From the NCBI GenBank assembly GCA_001799195.1, contig MGSU01000329.1, forward strand, positions 1 to 5,060: a DNA stretch of 5,060 nt, in the 5' to 3' direction. The notes under the pieces were generated by a model. It ran no database searches. It saw nothing but the letters and a program-made list of their open reading frames with translations, and was not told the DNA's origin. The DNA is from Deltaproteobacteria bacterium RIFOXYA12_FULL_61_11. Lineage in GTDB: Bacteria; Bdellovibrionota_F; JAHFAK01; YA12-FULL-61-11. Both the position numbers and the translations under genes were made by a program. Shown one piece after another: positions 1 through 5,060 of the stretch (within the stretch, counting starts at the first letter, position 1; the number at the start of each line of letters is the position of its first letter).

Positions 1-1049
1 TCGTCCTGGAGCATGTCGCCGAGGGAACGTTCGTCGGTGGAGTTGATCCTGCTATCGATGGAGGTGGGTTCGAGACTGTTCACGTCCCCCAACTCCTTGA
101 GAGTCTTTTCTGAGATCTTGATCTTCCGGGACAGCTCCTTGAGCGACGGTTCCTTGCCGGTCTCCTGGAGTATCTGGTTGTAGACCCGGTTGACCTTGCT
201 CATCTTCTCGATCACGTGGACCGGCAGTCGGACCGTCCTACTCTGTACCGCTATCGCTCGCGTGATCGCCTGCCGGATCCACCAGATGGCATAGGTGCTG
301 AATTTGTGGCCTTTCTCGTAGTTGAAGCGGTCCACGGCCTTCATCAGGCCGATATTGCCTTCCTGGATCAGGTCGAGGATGTTGAGGTTCTTGTTCTGGT
401 ACTTCTTGGCGATGTGGATGACCAACCGCAGGTTCGACTTGATGAAGCGGTTTTTGAGCCGGTTCAACTCGAAGTAGGCCTTCTCGATGTCGCGCAAGGT
501 CGAGGAGAAGAGTTCGGGGGCGCTGATCCGGTGGAGCTCGCAGAACTTGCCGCTGTCGGTGACCGAAACCAGCTCGCGCTTGATCTTGATCAACAAGTCG
601 GCGCAGAAGTTGATCAATTCTTTATTGTAATCGACCAGGAAGAGCGTGCGGACCACGCGTTGCTCGTCGGCGAGGAAGTCCTCGTCGCCCTCGATGATGC
701 GGTGCAGATCGTCGAACAGAGCCTCGGTGCTGACCTCGAGATCCATTTTGATGGACTTGTCGAAGGTCAACGCGGTCTCGTTGCGAACCAGGTTCTTGAT
801 CGCCAACTCGAGAAAATCCCGCAACAGGGGATAGATCTTGGCCAGGGTATAGATACCCCCGATGATCGCCAGCTCGCGGTCTCGGATACCGGTCGCAAGC
901 TCGAGTTCGTCCTGCTTGGTCAGGAGCGGGATGGTGGAGATCTCCCGGAAGTAGGTCGAGACGAGATCGCCGTCGAGGAGTTGCGGCTCCTCGATCTCCG
1001 GTTCGGCTTCCACCTCCAGCGGTTCGTCGTCGTAGAACGTGTCGTCCAT
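1..1049 (-). CDS. RNA polymerase sigma-70 family factor, C-terminus cut by window edge
   Basis: 349 residues are visible from ATG 1049; the gene continues past base 1. An acidic N-terminus (about residues 1-25) leads directly into region 1.2 (about 27-60, LVSTYFREI...[12 protein letters not shown]), so there is no space for a region 1.1 domain. A helical spacer of about 130 residues follows (60-190), resembling a shortened non-conserved region of RpoD-type factors. Regions 2.1-2.4 cover about 195-285 ([58 protein letters not shown]). The -10-reading residues F250, T252, Y253, W256, W257, Q260 and T263 match sigma-70. Region 3 follows, and the last visible residues (RSLGDMLQD) match the sigma finger (LGDFIED in E. 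coli). Region 4, which reads the -35 box, is outside the window. Oddities: H248 where sigma-70 has Tyr425, and V268 where it has Asp445. The GGGAGG Shine-Dalgarno sequence is only 2 bases from the ATG, but no better in-frame start is visible. The sigma-70 family is certain; group 1 versus group 2 is unresolved, with group 2 favoured. Confidence 0.95.
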   Translation of the reverse strand, partial: MDDTFYDDEPLEVEAEPEIEEPQLLDGDLVSTYFREISTIPLLTKQDELELATGIRDRELAIIGGIYTLAKIYPLLRDFLELAIKNLVRNETALTFDKSIKMDLEVSTEALFDDLHRIIEGDEDFLADEQRVVRTLFLVDYNKELINFCADLLIKIKRELVSVTDSGKFCELHRISAPELFSSTLRDIEKAYFELNRLKNRFIKSNLRLVIHIAKKYQNKNLNILDLIQEGNIGLMKAVDRFNYEKGHKFSTYAIWWIRQAITRAIAVQSRTVRLPVHVIEKMSKVNRVYNQILQETGKEPSLKELSRKIKISEKTLKELGDVNSLEPTSIDSRINSTDERSLGDMLQD

Positions 1050-1060
1050 GGCCTCCCGCC

Positions 1061-1076
1061 GGCCGTCACTTCGGCC
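1061..1076 (-). other. Small hairpin in the leader of the sigma gene
   Basis: GGCCG (1061-1065) and CGGCC (1072-1076) form a 5-bp GC stem with a 6-base loop. It sits between the predicted start of transcription and the Shine-Dalgarno sequence. It has no U-tract, so it is not a terminator. It may be a chance structure in GC-rich DNA. Confidence 0.25.
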
Positions 1077-1086
1077 CGAGGGCGCG

Positions 1087-1116
1087 AGTATAGTCCATCC
1101 ACCCCCAGGGAAGCAA
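1087..1116 (-). promoter_or_regulatory. Predicted sigma-70 type promoter for the sigma-factor gene
   Basis: On the minus strand a -35-like TTGCTT (1116-1111) is followed by an 18-base spacer and a -10 box TATACT (1092-1087), which is 5/6 to consensus. Transcription would start near 1080, giving a leader of about 30 bases. It lies in the 95-base gap after the second FHA-GGDEF gene. This suggests the sigma gene can be transcribed on its own as well as by read-through. The -35 match is weak (3/6). Confidence 0.5.
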
Positions 1117-1144
1117 CTTGTCACCTCGCAACGGAACCACTCTT

Positions 1145-2056
1145 TCAGCCTTCTGTCTGGAGTACCGACATGACGCAGTTCCGGCCGCCGTTCTTGGCCT
1201 TGTAGAGGTAAGCGTCGGCGGCTTCGATCATCTCCTCGCACGTCTCGAAACGCTGTTTGTTCAGGGTGGCGATACCCACGCTGATGGTGACGGAGAAGAC
1301 CGTGGCCTGCCATTGGAAGACGTGGTTCTCGATGGTTCTGCGCATCCGGTCGGAGAAGATGAAGGCCTGCTTCTCGTTGATCCCCCGCAATAAAAGGGTG
1401 AACTCCTCTCCGCCGTAGCGAGAGAAGACATCCTCGATGCGGATGATGCGGCGGACCAGGTCAGAGATCGAGCGCAGCACGAAATCGCCGACCGGGTGCC
1501 CATAGGTGTCATTGATCTTTTTGAAATGGTCGACATCGAAGAGCACCATGGACAGGCAGGTGCGATGACGATTGGCGAAGGTCAGTTCGCTCTTGATGCG
1601 CTCGAGGAAGTACTTGCGGTTGTAAATCTTGGTCAGGCCGTCCTTGGTCGCGCTGTCGTAGAGATGTTTCTGGAAATTCTCCTCCAATTCATCCTGGTAA
1701 GTGAACTTGAGGATGGTGGTATCTCCGAGGCGTATCTTGTCCCCGTCGCTGACCTGGTGCATCCCGGTGACCTTCTTTTCGTTGACGAAGGTGCCGTTGG
1801 TGCTGTTGAGGTCCTGGAGGTAGAGGCCGCTCTTGACCGTGCTCAACTTCGCATGGCTGCGCGAGATCGAGGGGTCCTCGATGCAGATGTCGGCCTCGCG
1901 GGTCCGACCGATCAGCCATTCGGTACCCGTGAGTTTGTACATCATGCCCACCGCATTGCCGGTGAGCACGATGAGGCAGGGCTCGCCGGCATGGTTCGGT
2001 CCGCGACCCCTCTCTTTCTCGTTGAAGATCGTCTTCTCGGTGCGTTCGGGTTCCAT
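1145..2056 (-). CDS. FHA-GGDEF diguanylate cyclase, second copy
   Basis: 303 residues; makes c-di-GMP from two GTP in the cytoplasm. The FHA domain (about 27-118) keeps the phosphothreonine-binding signature: G50-R51, S65-R66-S67-H68 and N84-S-T-N-G-T89. A short charged helix ([14 protein letters not shown], 121-134) links to the GGDEF domain (about 135-298). That domain has [11 protein letters not shown] (173-183, metal-binding D174 and the Asn/Asp substrate residues), the active site RYGGEEF (213-219) and the RIED inhibitory site (206-209) five residues upstream, so product feedback inhibition is expected. The C-terminal [13 protein letters not shown] motif is intact. There is no signal peptide or membrane segment, so input is probably phosphoprotein binding through FHA. 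T9 in EKTI is a candidate phosphosite. The start is ATG 2056 with GAGG 9 bases upstream; 45 bases separate it from the preceding paralogue, consistent with one operon. No terminator is seen after the stop. Its cognate kinase is not in the window. Confidence 0.95.
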   Translation of the reverse strand: MEPERTEKTIFNEKERGRGPNHAGEPCLIVLTGNAVGMMYKLTGTEWLIGRTREADICIEDPSISRSHAKLSTVKSGLYLQDLNSTNGTFVNEKKVTGMHQVSDGDKIRLGDTTILKFTYQDELEENFQKHLYDSATKDGLTKIYNRKYFLERIKSELTFANRHRTCLSMVLFDVDHFKKINDTYGHPVGDFVLRSISDLVRRIIRIEDVFSRYGGEEFTLLLRGINEKQAFIFSDRMRRTIENHVFQWQATVFSVTISVGIATLNKQRFETCEEMIEAADAYLYKAKNGGRNCVMSVLQTEG

Positions 2057-2078
2057 GTCTTCTCGCCTCGATACCGAT

Positions 2079-2091
2079 GGGGCCTCGCCCC
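2079..2091 (-). other. Short GC hairpin between the two FHA-GGDEF genes
   Basis: On the transcribed strand GGGGC-GAG-GCCCC forms a 5-bp stem with a 3-base loop inside the 45-base gap between the cyclase genes. It has no U-run. It could mark an RNA-processing or attenuation point that sets different levels for the two cyclases, or it may be chance. Confidence 0.25.
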
Positions 2092-2101
2092 TGGGAATAC
2101 G

Positions 2102-3034
2102 TCACCCCGCAGGACAGTTCAAGCTGCTACAGACGCGATTGCGACCGCCCTGTTTTGCTTTGTAGAGATAGTCATCCGCGGCTTTGAGCACGGCCGAGGC
2201 ATCCTGGTAACGGCCAGCGCACTGCGTCGCCACGCCGATGCTGATGGTCACGGGGATGGACGTGCCCTCATGGACGAACGAATGCCCCTCAATGGCACGC
2301 CGCACGCGATCGCTGAACTGGTGTGCCTTCGTCTCCTCGATCCCTCGCAGGAGCATGACGAATTCTTCCCCACCGTACCTGGCGAAACAATCTTCTTGGC
2401 GAATGATCTTCTTGATGCCCGCGGCCAGGGTTTTGAGCACGTAATCGCCGGCAGGATGCCCATGCGTGTCGTTGACCTTCTTGAAATGGTCGACGTCCAT
2501 CATGAGCAAACTGAAGATGCTGCCGTGCCGGGTGGCGAAGGTCATCTCGGAGTCGAGCCGTTCCATGAAAAAGCGCTTGTTGTTGATCTGGGTCAAGAAA
2601 TCCCTGGTCGCGTTCTCGTAGAGTTGCCGTTGGAAGTTCTCCTCCAATTCGTCCTGGAAGGAGTATTTGACGTATTGCGAGGTCCCGAAGCGGAGCCGGT
2701 CGCCCTCGACGAGAGCACAGGGCGTGTCGTCGAGGCGCCGGTCGTTGACGAAGGTGCCGTTCGTGCTGTTATTGTCCCTCAGGATATAGCCGTCCTCGAC
2801 CTGTTCGATCCATGCGTGCACCCTCGAGACGGTGGGATCGTCGATGGGGATGTCGTTCTCGGCGTCGCGTCCGAGGGAGACCTTCGGATTCTCGACGATG
2901 AGGATGCGTCCGGTCATGCGGCCGGACAGGAAGATCAGCGACGGTTTGGCTTTCTTGCGCAAGGTCCTCCCGACCTTCGCCTGCTCGGAGCTGACGATAA
3001 TGGTCTTCTCGTTCTCCCACTCTTCGATGCCCAT
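2102..3034 (-). CDS. FHA-GGDEF diguanylate cyclase, first copy
   Basis: 310 residues; same architecture and predicted reaction (2 GTP to c-di-GMP) as the gene at 1145-2056. FHA domain about 31-125: G55-R56, S70-R71-x-H73, N89-S-T-N-G-T94. Linker helix [14 protein letters not shown] (127-140). GGDEF domain about 141-305 with MDVDHFKKVND (179-189), active site RYGGEEF (219-225), RQED inhibitory site (212-215) and DDYLYKAKQGGRN near the end. All catalytic residues are present. T11 in EKTI lies in a disordered-looking N-terminal tail of about 30 residues. The start is ATG 3034: AAGGGG (3046-3041) sits 6 bases upstream, and the ATG shares its A with the TGA of the metallo-hydrolase gene. That implies translational coupling. 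An open frame extends upstream to 3127, but it overlaps the preceding gene and has no FHA-like sequence. More than half of the GGDEF residues match the downstream paralogue by eye, so this is a tandem duplication that has since diverged. Confidence 0.95.
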   Translation of the reverse strand: MGIEEWENEKTIIVSSEQAKVGRTLRKKAKPSLIFLSGRMTGRILIVENPKVSLGRDAENDIPIDDPTVSRVHAWIEQVEDGYILRDNNSTNGTFVNDRRLDDTPCALVEGDRLRFGTSQYVKYSFQDELEENFQRQLYENATRDFLTQINNKRFFMERLDSEMTFATRHGSIFSLLMMDVDHFKKVNDTHGHPAGDYVLKTLAAGIKKIIRQEDCFARYGGEEFVMLLRGIEETKAHQFSDRVRRAIEGHSFVHEGTSIPVTISIGVATQCAGRYQDASAVLKAADDYLYKAKQGGRNRVCSSLNCPAG

Positions 3035-3825
3035 CACCGTCCCCTTCGTTCCTTGATAGGATCCATGCTGTCCGCAGCCTCTTCTGCAAGAAATAGTCTG
3101 GTCAGGTCTTCGGCCTCCACGAACCAATCGAGCTCCGCGAATCTGGGCTTGAGCTCATAGTCGTCCATCACCGGGTACCGGTGGGTCAGGAGCAGCCGCT
3201 TGCAACCCGAGCGGTCGACCAACTCGCGCACAGCCGCAGGAGTAAGATGGTTCGGGACTCCCTTCCCGTCCGGGAAGGAGCACTCGCATATCGCCAGTTC
3301 GACCCCGGCTGCTCGACGCACCAATTCGTCATGCAAGCCGGTATCCCCGCTGTAGAGCAGCCGCCGCCCCTCGAAGACCAGCACCGCGGACAGCGCTTCG
3401 GGAGTATGGATCGCCGAGAACGGTTCTACCTCGACGCAGGCCAGAACGTGGCGTTGTCCGGGGAGCAGTTCCTCCACCACGAGCGGTCGTGCCGGATCGA
3501 GCGAGGAGCCGTAGATCGCGCGCATACCGTCGAGATGGGCGCCAAGACCTCTCGGTCCGAGCAGGTGCAGGGGGCGCTCAGAGGGGGTGGCGTTGTGCAG
3601 GGCGAATAGCAGGGTTGCGAGGTCATGCACGTGGTCGAGATGGAGGTGAGAGAGGAAGACGGCCTCGAGCTGGTCGAGTTCGAGCCCTGCTCGGGCGTAC
3701 TTGCCGAGAGCCCCGGGACCGAAGTCCAGGGCTACGGTATGTTTGTCCCCGGCCAAGACGAGGCCCGAGGCGTGACGGCTGGGGTGCGGTACTGCCGTTC
3801 CTGCCCCGAGTACGATGATCTCCAC
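3034..3825 (-). CDS. Metallo-beta-lactamase-fold hydrolase (RNase Z-like superfamily)
   Basis: 263 residues, probably cytoplasmic; a two-metal hydrolase with unknown substrate. It opens with the typical strand and loop of the fold (EIIVLGAGTAVPHPSRHASG, 2-21). It carries HLHLDH (60-65, metal ligands H60, H62, D64, H65), H140, the bridging aspartate in YSGDTG (D161) and the final histidine in LLLTHRYP (H215). NHLTP (192-196) is the usual lead-in to the last motif. The order of motifs is that of the RNase Z/arylsulfatase-like branch, but the long exosite arm expected of true tRNase Z is not evident, so the function is left open. The GTG start at 3825 is chosen because AAGGAG lies exactly 6 bases upstream and the fold begins at once. 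An open frame running back to 4002 would add 59 residues unlike the family, partly encoded by the inserted element. The stop overlaps the start of the FHA-GGDEF gene by one base, which suggests co-translation. Confidence 0.9.
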   Translation of the reverse strand: MEIIVLGAGTAVPHPSRHASGLVLAGDKHTVALDFGPGALGKYARAGLELDQLEAVFLSHLHLDHVHDLATLLFALHNATPSERPLHLLGPRGLGAHLDGMRAIYGSSLDPARPLVVEELLPGQRHVLACVEVEPFSAIHTPEALSAVLVFEGRRLLYSGDTGLHDELVRRAAGVELAICECSFPDGKGVPNHLTPAAVRELVDRSGCKRLLLTHRYPVMDDYELKPRFAELDWFVEAEDLTRLFLAEEAADSMDPIKERRGR

Positions 3826-3831
3826 TTCCGG

Positions 3832-3837
3832 CTCCTT
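3832..3837 (-). promoter_or_regulatory. Shine-Dalgarno site deciding the GTG start of the metallo-hydrolase
   Basis: AAGGAG on the minus strand, 6 bases before GTG 3825. This near-consensus site supports the short start over the longer in-frame opening at 4002. The surrounding 8-mer AAGGAGCC (3837-3830) is perfectly complementary to GGCTCCTT (3932-3925) further up the leader. Confidence 0.8.
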
Positions 3838-3890
3838 ACCCGACGGATGAGGTCGGCGGCTCCCGACCACACCCTCTTCCTGTAGCTTCT

Positions 3891-3919
3891 TCCATAGCGC
3901 AGCGGCCGTGGTATGTAAA
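3891..3919 (-). promoter_or_regulatory. Weak candidate promoter for the metallo-hydrolase/FHA-GGDEF operon
   Basis: On the minus strand TTTACA (3919-3914, 5/6 to the -35 consensus) is followed by 17 bases and TATGGA (3896-3891, only TAT of the -10 matches). It lies downstream of the inserted element and about 65 bases before the GTG start. The spacing is ideal but the -10 is poor, so this is tentative. Confidence 0.25.
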
Positions 3920-3930
3920 CGAGGAAGGAG

Positions 3931-3939
3931 CCCGGACGG
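3931..3939. repeat. Left copy of 9-base target-site duplication
   Basis: CCCGGACGG directly abuts the left terminal repeat; an identical copy is at 4195-4203. The match stops exactly at 9 bases on both sides. Confidence 0.7.
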
Positions 3940-3957
3940 GTAAGCATTCAGTCTTGG
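3940..3957 (+). repeat. Left terminal inverted repeat
   Basis: GTAAGCATTCAGTCTTGG. It is 15/18 identical to the reverse complement of 4177-4194, and the inner 11 bases TTCAGTCTTGG (3947-3957) are perfect. Confidence 0.75.
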
Positions 3958-4021
3958 TTGGGGTAAGGGGTCCTGTCGCCTCTCACCCCGACGCCACTGC
4001 ATCCTGCGCGGCGCTGGAGGT

Positions 4022-4035
4022 CCGCATCCTTGCGG
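4022..4035. repeat. Small hairpin inside the element
   Basis: CCGCA (4022-4026) and TGCGG (4031-4035) form a 5-bp stem with the loop TCCT. This contains one of three copies of a GCATCCT(T)GC motif in the element. Confidence 0.4.
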
Positions 4036-4037
4036 TC

Positions 4038-4073
4038 ACCCCCACCATGCTCATGCTTGCGCGTGGCGGGGGT
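4038..4073. repeat. Imperfect 13-base stem-loop inside the element
   Basis: ACCCCCACCATGC (4038-4050) pairs with GCGTGGCGGGGGT (4061-4073) across a 10-base loop. There are 11 Watson-Crick pairs and one T-G wobble, leaving a single A-C mismatch. No U-tract follows on either strand, so it is not a standard intrinsic terminator. Confidence 0.6.
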
Positions 4074-4084
4074 CCCCCGTCGGC

Positions 4085-4129
4085 GCCACCACCGTTGCTC
4101 TCTGCATCCTGCAGCAACGGTAGGTCGGC
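4085..4129. repeat. Long stem-loop inside the element
   Basis: A perfect 9-bp stem, ACCGTTGCT (4091-4099) with AGCAACGGT (4113-4121), encloses a 13-base loop containing GCATCCTGC. The stem continues outward for six more pairs (GCC-ACC with GGT-GGC) with single-base bulges at 4122 and 4126. This is the strongest secondary structure in the window. Confidence 0.65.
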
Positions 4130-4176
4130 TTCCCTGCCGCCACCCCAATGTGGTGATAAACAACCTGCATTGTACC

Positions 4177-4194
4177 CCAAGACTGAAGGGATAC
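4177..4194 (-). repeat. Right terminal inverted repeat
   Basis: Read on the minus strand as GTATCCCTTCAGTCTTGG, it mirrors the left end. The three mismatches all fall in positions 4-7. Confidence 0.75.
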
Positions 4195-4203
4195 CCCGGA
4201 CGG
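4195..4203. repeat. Right copy of 9-base target-site duplication
   Basis: CCCGGACGG lies between the right terminal repeat and the stop codon of the lhgO-like gene (4204-4206). The insertion therefore fell immediately 3' of that gene without altering its reading frame. Confidence 0.7.
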
Positions 4204-5060
4204 TCACCAGATAATATGGTCGACCACATGGCGGGAGAACGAGAACGAGCAGGTGAAGGCCGGACTGACCGCATTGAGGACATGGGTCGAACGGGGCCGG
4301 TATTCCACGGCGAAGTCCATCACCAGGGTCGAGGTGCTGCGATCGAGGAGTTGGGCCCTAATACCCGCGGGCATGGGTTCGAAACCGCCGGGCAGGGAGT
4401 GCACCAGACGCCGCGCGTCGGTCTCGAGTACACCGCGCTGGTACTTGCGCAATTCTCGCATGGCCAGAGCGCGGAAACCGAAGGCGTTGCGCCACCACAA
4501 CCGGGAGTAATCGCCCAGAACCTCCCCGAGGTCCTGAGCCGAGAAGCGCTGCAGCCCCTGATACTGCTCCCTCCAGAATCCGGGTATGGCGGTCGGCCCG
4601 ATCTTGACCGCGCCGTCTGCCATCTTGGTGAAATGCACCCCGAGGAAGGGATTGACGAGGTCCGGCACCGGATAGACGTTGGTGGAGAGCTCGGCGGGAT
4701 CGCCGGTGTAACGGTAATAGACGCCCTTGAAGGGGAGGACCGTGTAGTTCCTGCCCACTCCGAGTTGATGGGCCACGCGATCAGCATGGAGCCCCGCGGC
4801 GTTGATCAGGTGTCCACAGACGATCGAGCGGGTGGGGGTGAGGACGCGTTCGCCGAGGATTCTCAAGAGCGGTTCGCGGAACAAGAAGGTTGCGCCCCGG
4901 GCCTCGAGGTCCTCGCGCAGGGTCTTGCAGACCTCTTTCGGGGCCACGGTCGCCGTGGCCGGCGAGAAGAGGGCCTGGCCCACGGTGCGGGCGTTCGGCT
5001 CGATGTCGCGGAGCTGTTGTTCGTCGATCAGTTCGACTTCGACACCGTTCGCCGCCCCCC
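4204..5060 (-). CDS. FAD-dependent oxidoreductase, L-2-hydroxyglutarate oxidase-like; N-terminus outside window
   Basis: 284 C-terminal residues are visible; the frame is open to the right edge, so the first roughly 100 residues with the GxGxxG FAD-binding loop are missing. The family (DAO fold, LhgO/L2HGDH) oxidises L-2-hydroxyglutarate to 2-oxoglutarate, with electrons going to FAD and on to the quinone pool or oxygen. Matching features are the LIDEQQLRDIEPNA stretch near the right edge, LINAAGLHADRVA (about 84-96 of the visible part), LPFKGVYYRY (108-117), YPVPDLVNPFLGVHFTKM (129-146), GPTAIPGFWREQY (154-166) and MPAGIRAQLLD (229-239) before the final FAD/substrate-binding strands (NAVSPAFT). 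A GTG at 4983 is internal, since the upstream codons continue the family sequence. The protein ends soon after the last conserved helix. The exact substrate is inferred; a related 2-hydroxyacid oxidase is possible. The stop abuts the 9-base duplication of the inserted element. Confidence 0.85.
   Translation of the reverse strand, partial: GAANGVEVELIDEQQLRDIEPNARTVGQALFSPATATVAPKEVCKTLREDLEARGATFLFREPLLRILGERVLTPTRSIVCGHLINAAGLHADRVAHQLGVGRNYTVLPFKGVYYRYTGDPAELSTNVYPVPDLVNPFLGVHFTKMADGAVKIGPTAIPGFWREQYQGLQRFSAQDLGEVLGDYSRLWWRNAFGFRALAMRELRKYQRGVLETDARRLVHSLPGGFEPMPAGIRAQLLDRSTSTLVMDFAVEYRPRSTHVLNAVSPAFTCSFSFSRHVVDHIIW

Larger units (their letters stand above)
3940..4194. mobile_element. MITE-like 255-base non-coding insertion with terminal inverted repeats
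   Basis: The two ends, read inward, are GTAAGCATTCAGTCTTGG and GTATCCCTTCAGTCTTGG (15/18 identical, the inner 11 bases perfect). The match extends into a further GGTA after a 4-base offset. The element is flanked immediately on both sides by the perfect 9-base direct repeat CCCGGACGG, as expected for a target-site duplication. No transposase or conserved reading frame lies inside. The interior is packed with inverted repeats, so it is best read as a non-autonomous miniature element mobilised by an unseen transposase. An 18-base inverted repeat with a 9-base duplication is compatible with several DDE transposase families, but no parent can be named here. It separates the lhgO-like gene from the metallo-hydrolase operon. 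A chromosomal palindromic repeat unit that has never moved is the main alternative, and the exact duplication argues against it. Confidence 0.75.

Noticed and set aside
216-1205. Plus-strand open frame of 329 codons opposite the sigma factor
   Set aside because: Antisense mirror of a clear sigma-70 coding sequence; rich in D, E, V and L as expected for a shadow frame, with no Shine-Dalgarno support.
2102-3127. Longer first cyclase starting at 3127
   Set aside because: It would overlap the hydrolase gene by about 90 bases; ATG 3034 has proper spacing from AAGGGG and begins right before the EKTI tail.
1496-3160. Plus-strand open frame of 554 codons across both cyclase genes
   Set aside because: It is exactly antisense to two well-supported FHA-GGDEF genes, shows no recognisable domain, and is explained by GC-rich codon bias of the opposite strand.
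3034-3825. Naming the hydrolase as tRNase Z (rnz)
   Set aside because: The metal-binding motifs fit the superfamily, but the exosite arm is not evident and the operon context is signalling rather than tRNA processing.
3034-4002. Longer metallo-hydrolase starting at 4002
   Set aside because: The extra 59 residues do not resemble the fold and run into the inserted element; GTG 3825 has a near-perfect Shine-Dalgarno sequence.
4038-4129. Intrinsic terminator after the lhgO-like gene
   Set aside because: The stems are strong but no T-run follows on either strand, so a Rho-independent terminator is not supported.
3954-4214. Small open frames within the inserted element, on both strands
   Set aside because: Their peptides are low-complexity translations of hairpin arms rich in Pro, Gly and Arg, with no ribosome sites or family resemblance.
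4204-4983. GTG 4983 as the true start of the lhgO-like gene
   Set aside because: The 25 codons upstream to the window edge continue the family sequence (LIDEQQLRDIEPNA), and the FAD-binding N-terminus must lie beyond.
1-5060. tRNA, rRNA, CRISPR array or prophage genes
   Set aside because: I saw no cloverleaf, no regularly spaced repeats and no phage-type genes on either strand.

Overview
The window is GC-rich (about 60% by eye) and densely coded. Every convincing gene lies on the minus strand, so transcription runs from the right edge (5060) to the left edge (1). The gene set is a sigma-70 family factor with a spacer between regions 1.2 and 2, paired FHA-GGDEF diguanylate cyclases, and an L-2-hydroxyglutarate-oxidase-like flavoprotein. 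It suggests a Gram-negative bacterium of the broad proteobacterial/deltaproteobacterial kind. The sequence alone does not fix the taxon.

Layout in transcription order. (1) 5060-4204 is the C-terminal 284 residues of an FAD-dependent DAO-fold oxidoreductase resembling LhgO; its N-terminus lies outside the window. (2) 4203-3826 is a 378-base gene-free gap. Most of it is a 255-base non-coding element (3940-4194). The element has 18-base terminal inverted repeats (15/18 identical) and is flanked by a perfect 9-base direct repeat CCCGGACGG, so it looks like a MITE-type insertion with its target-site duplication. The right-hand duplication copy touches the lhgO-like stop codon. (3) 3825-3034 is a small metallo-beta-lactamase-fold hydrolase with a GTG start and a strong Shine-Dalgarno sequence. 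(4) 3034-2102 is an FHA-GGDEF diguanylate cyclase whose ATG overlaps the upstream stop by one base. (5) 2056-1145 is a second, paralogous FHA-GGDEF cyclase 45 bases further on. (6) 1049-1 is a sigma-70 family factor with its own plausible promoter in the 95-base gap before it; its region 4 lies beyond the window.

Working model (inference): genes 3 to 5 form one operon that makes c-di-GMP in response to phosphothreonine signals read by FHA domains. Both cyclases keep the GGEEF catalytic motif, the metal-binding aspartate and the RxxD inhibitory site. Both also carry a short EKTI motif near the N-terminus that could be a phosphorylated FHA ligand. The neighbouring sigma factor is not an obvious copy of the housekeeping factor: it has no room for region 1.1 and has two substitutions in otherwise conserved parts of region 2. 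It may therefore be an alternative (group 2) factor linked to the same lifestyle switch.
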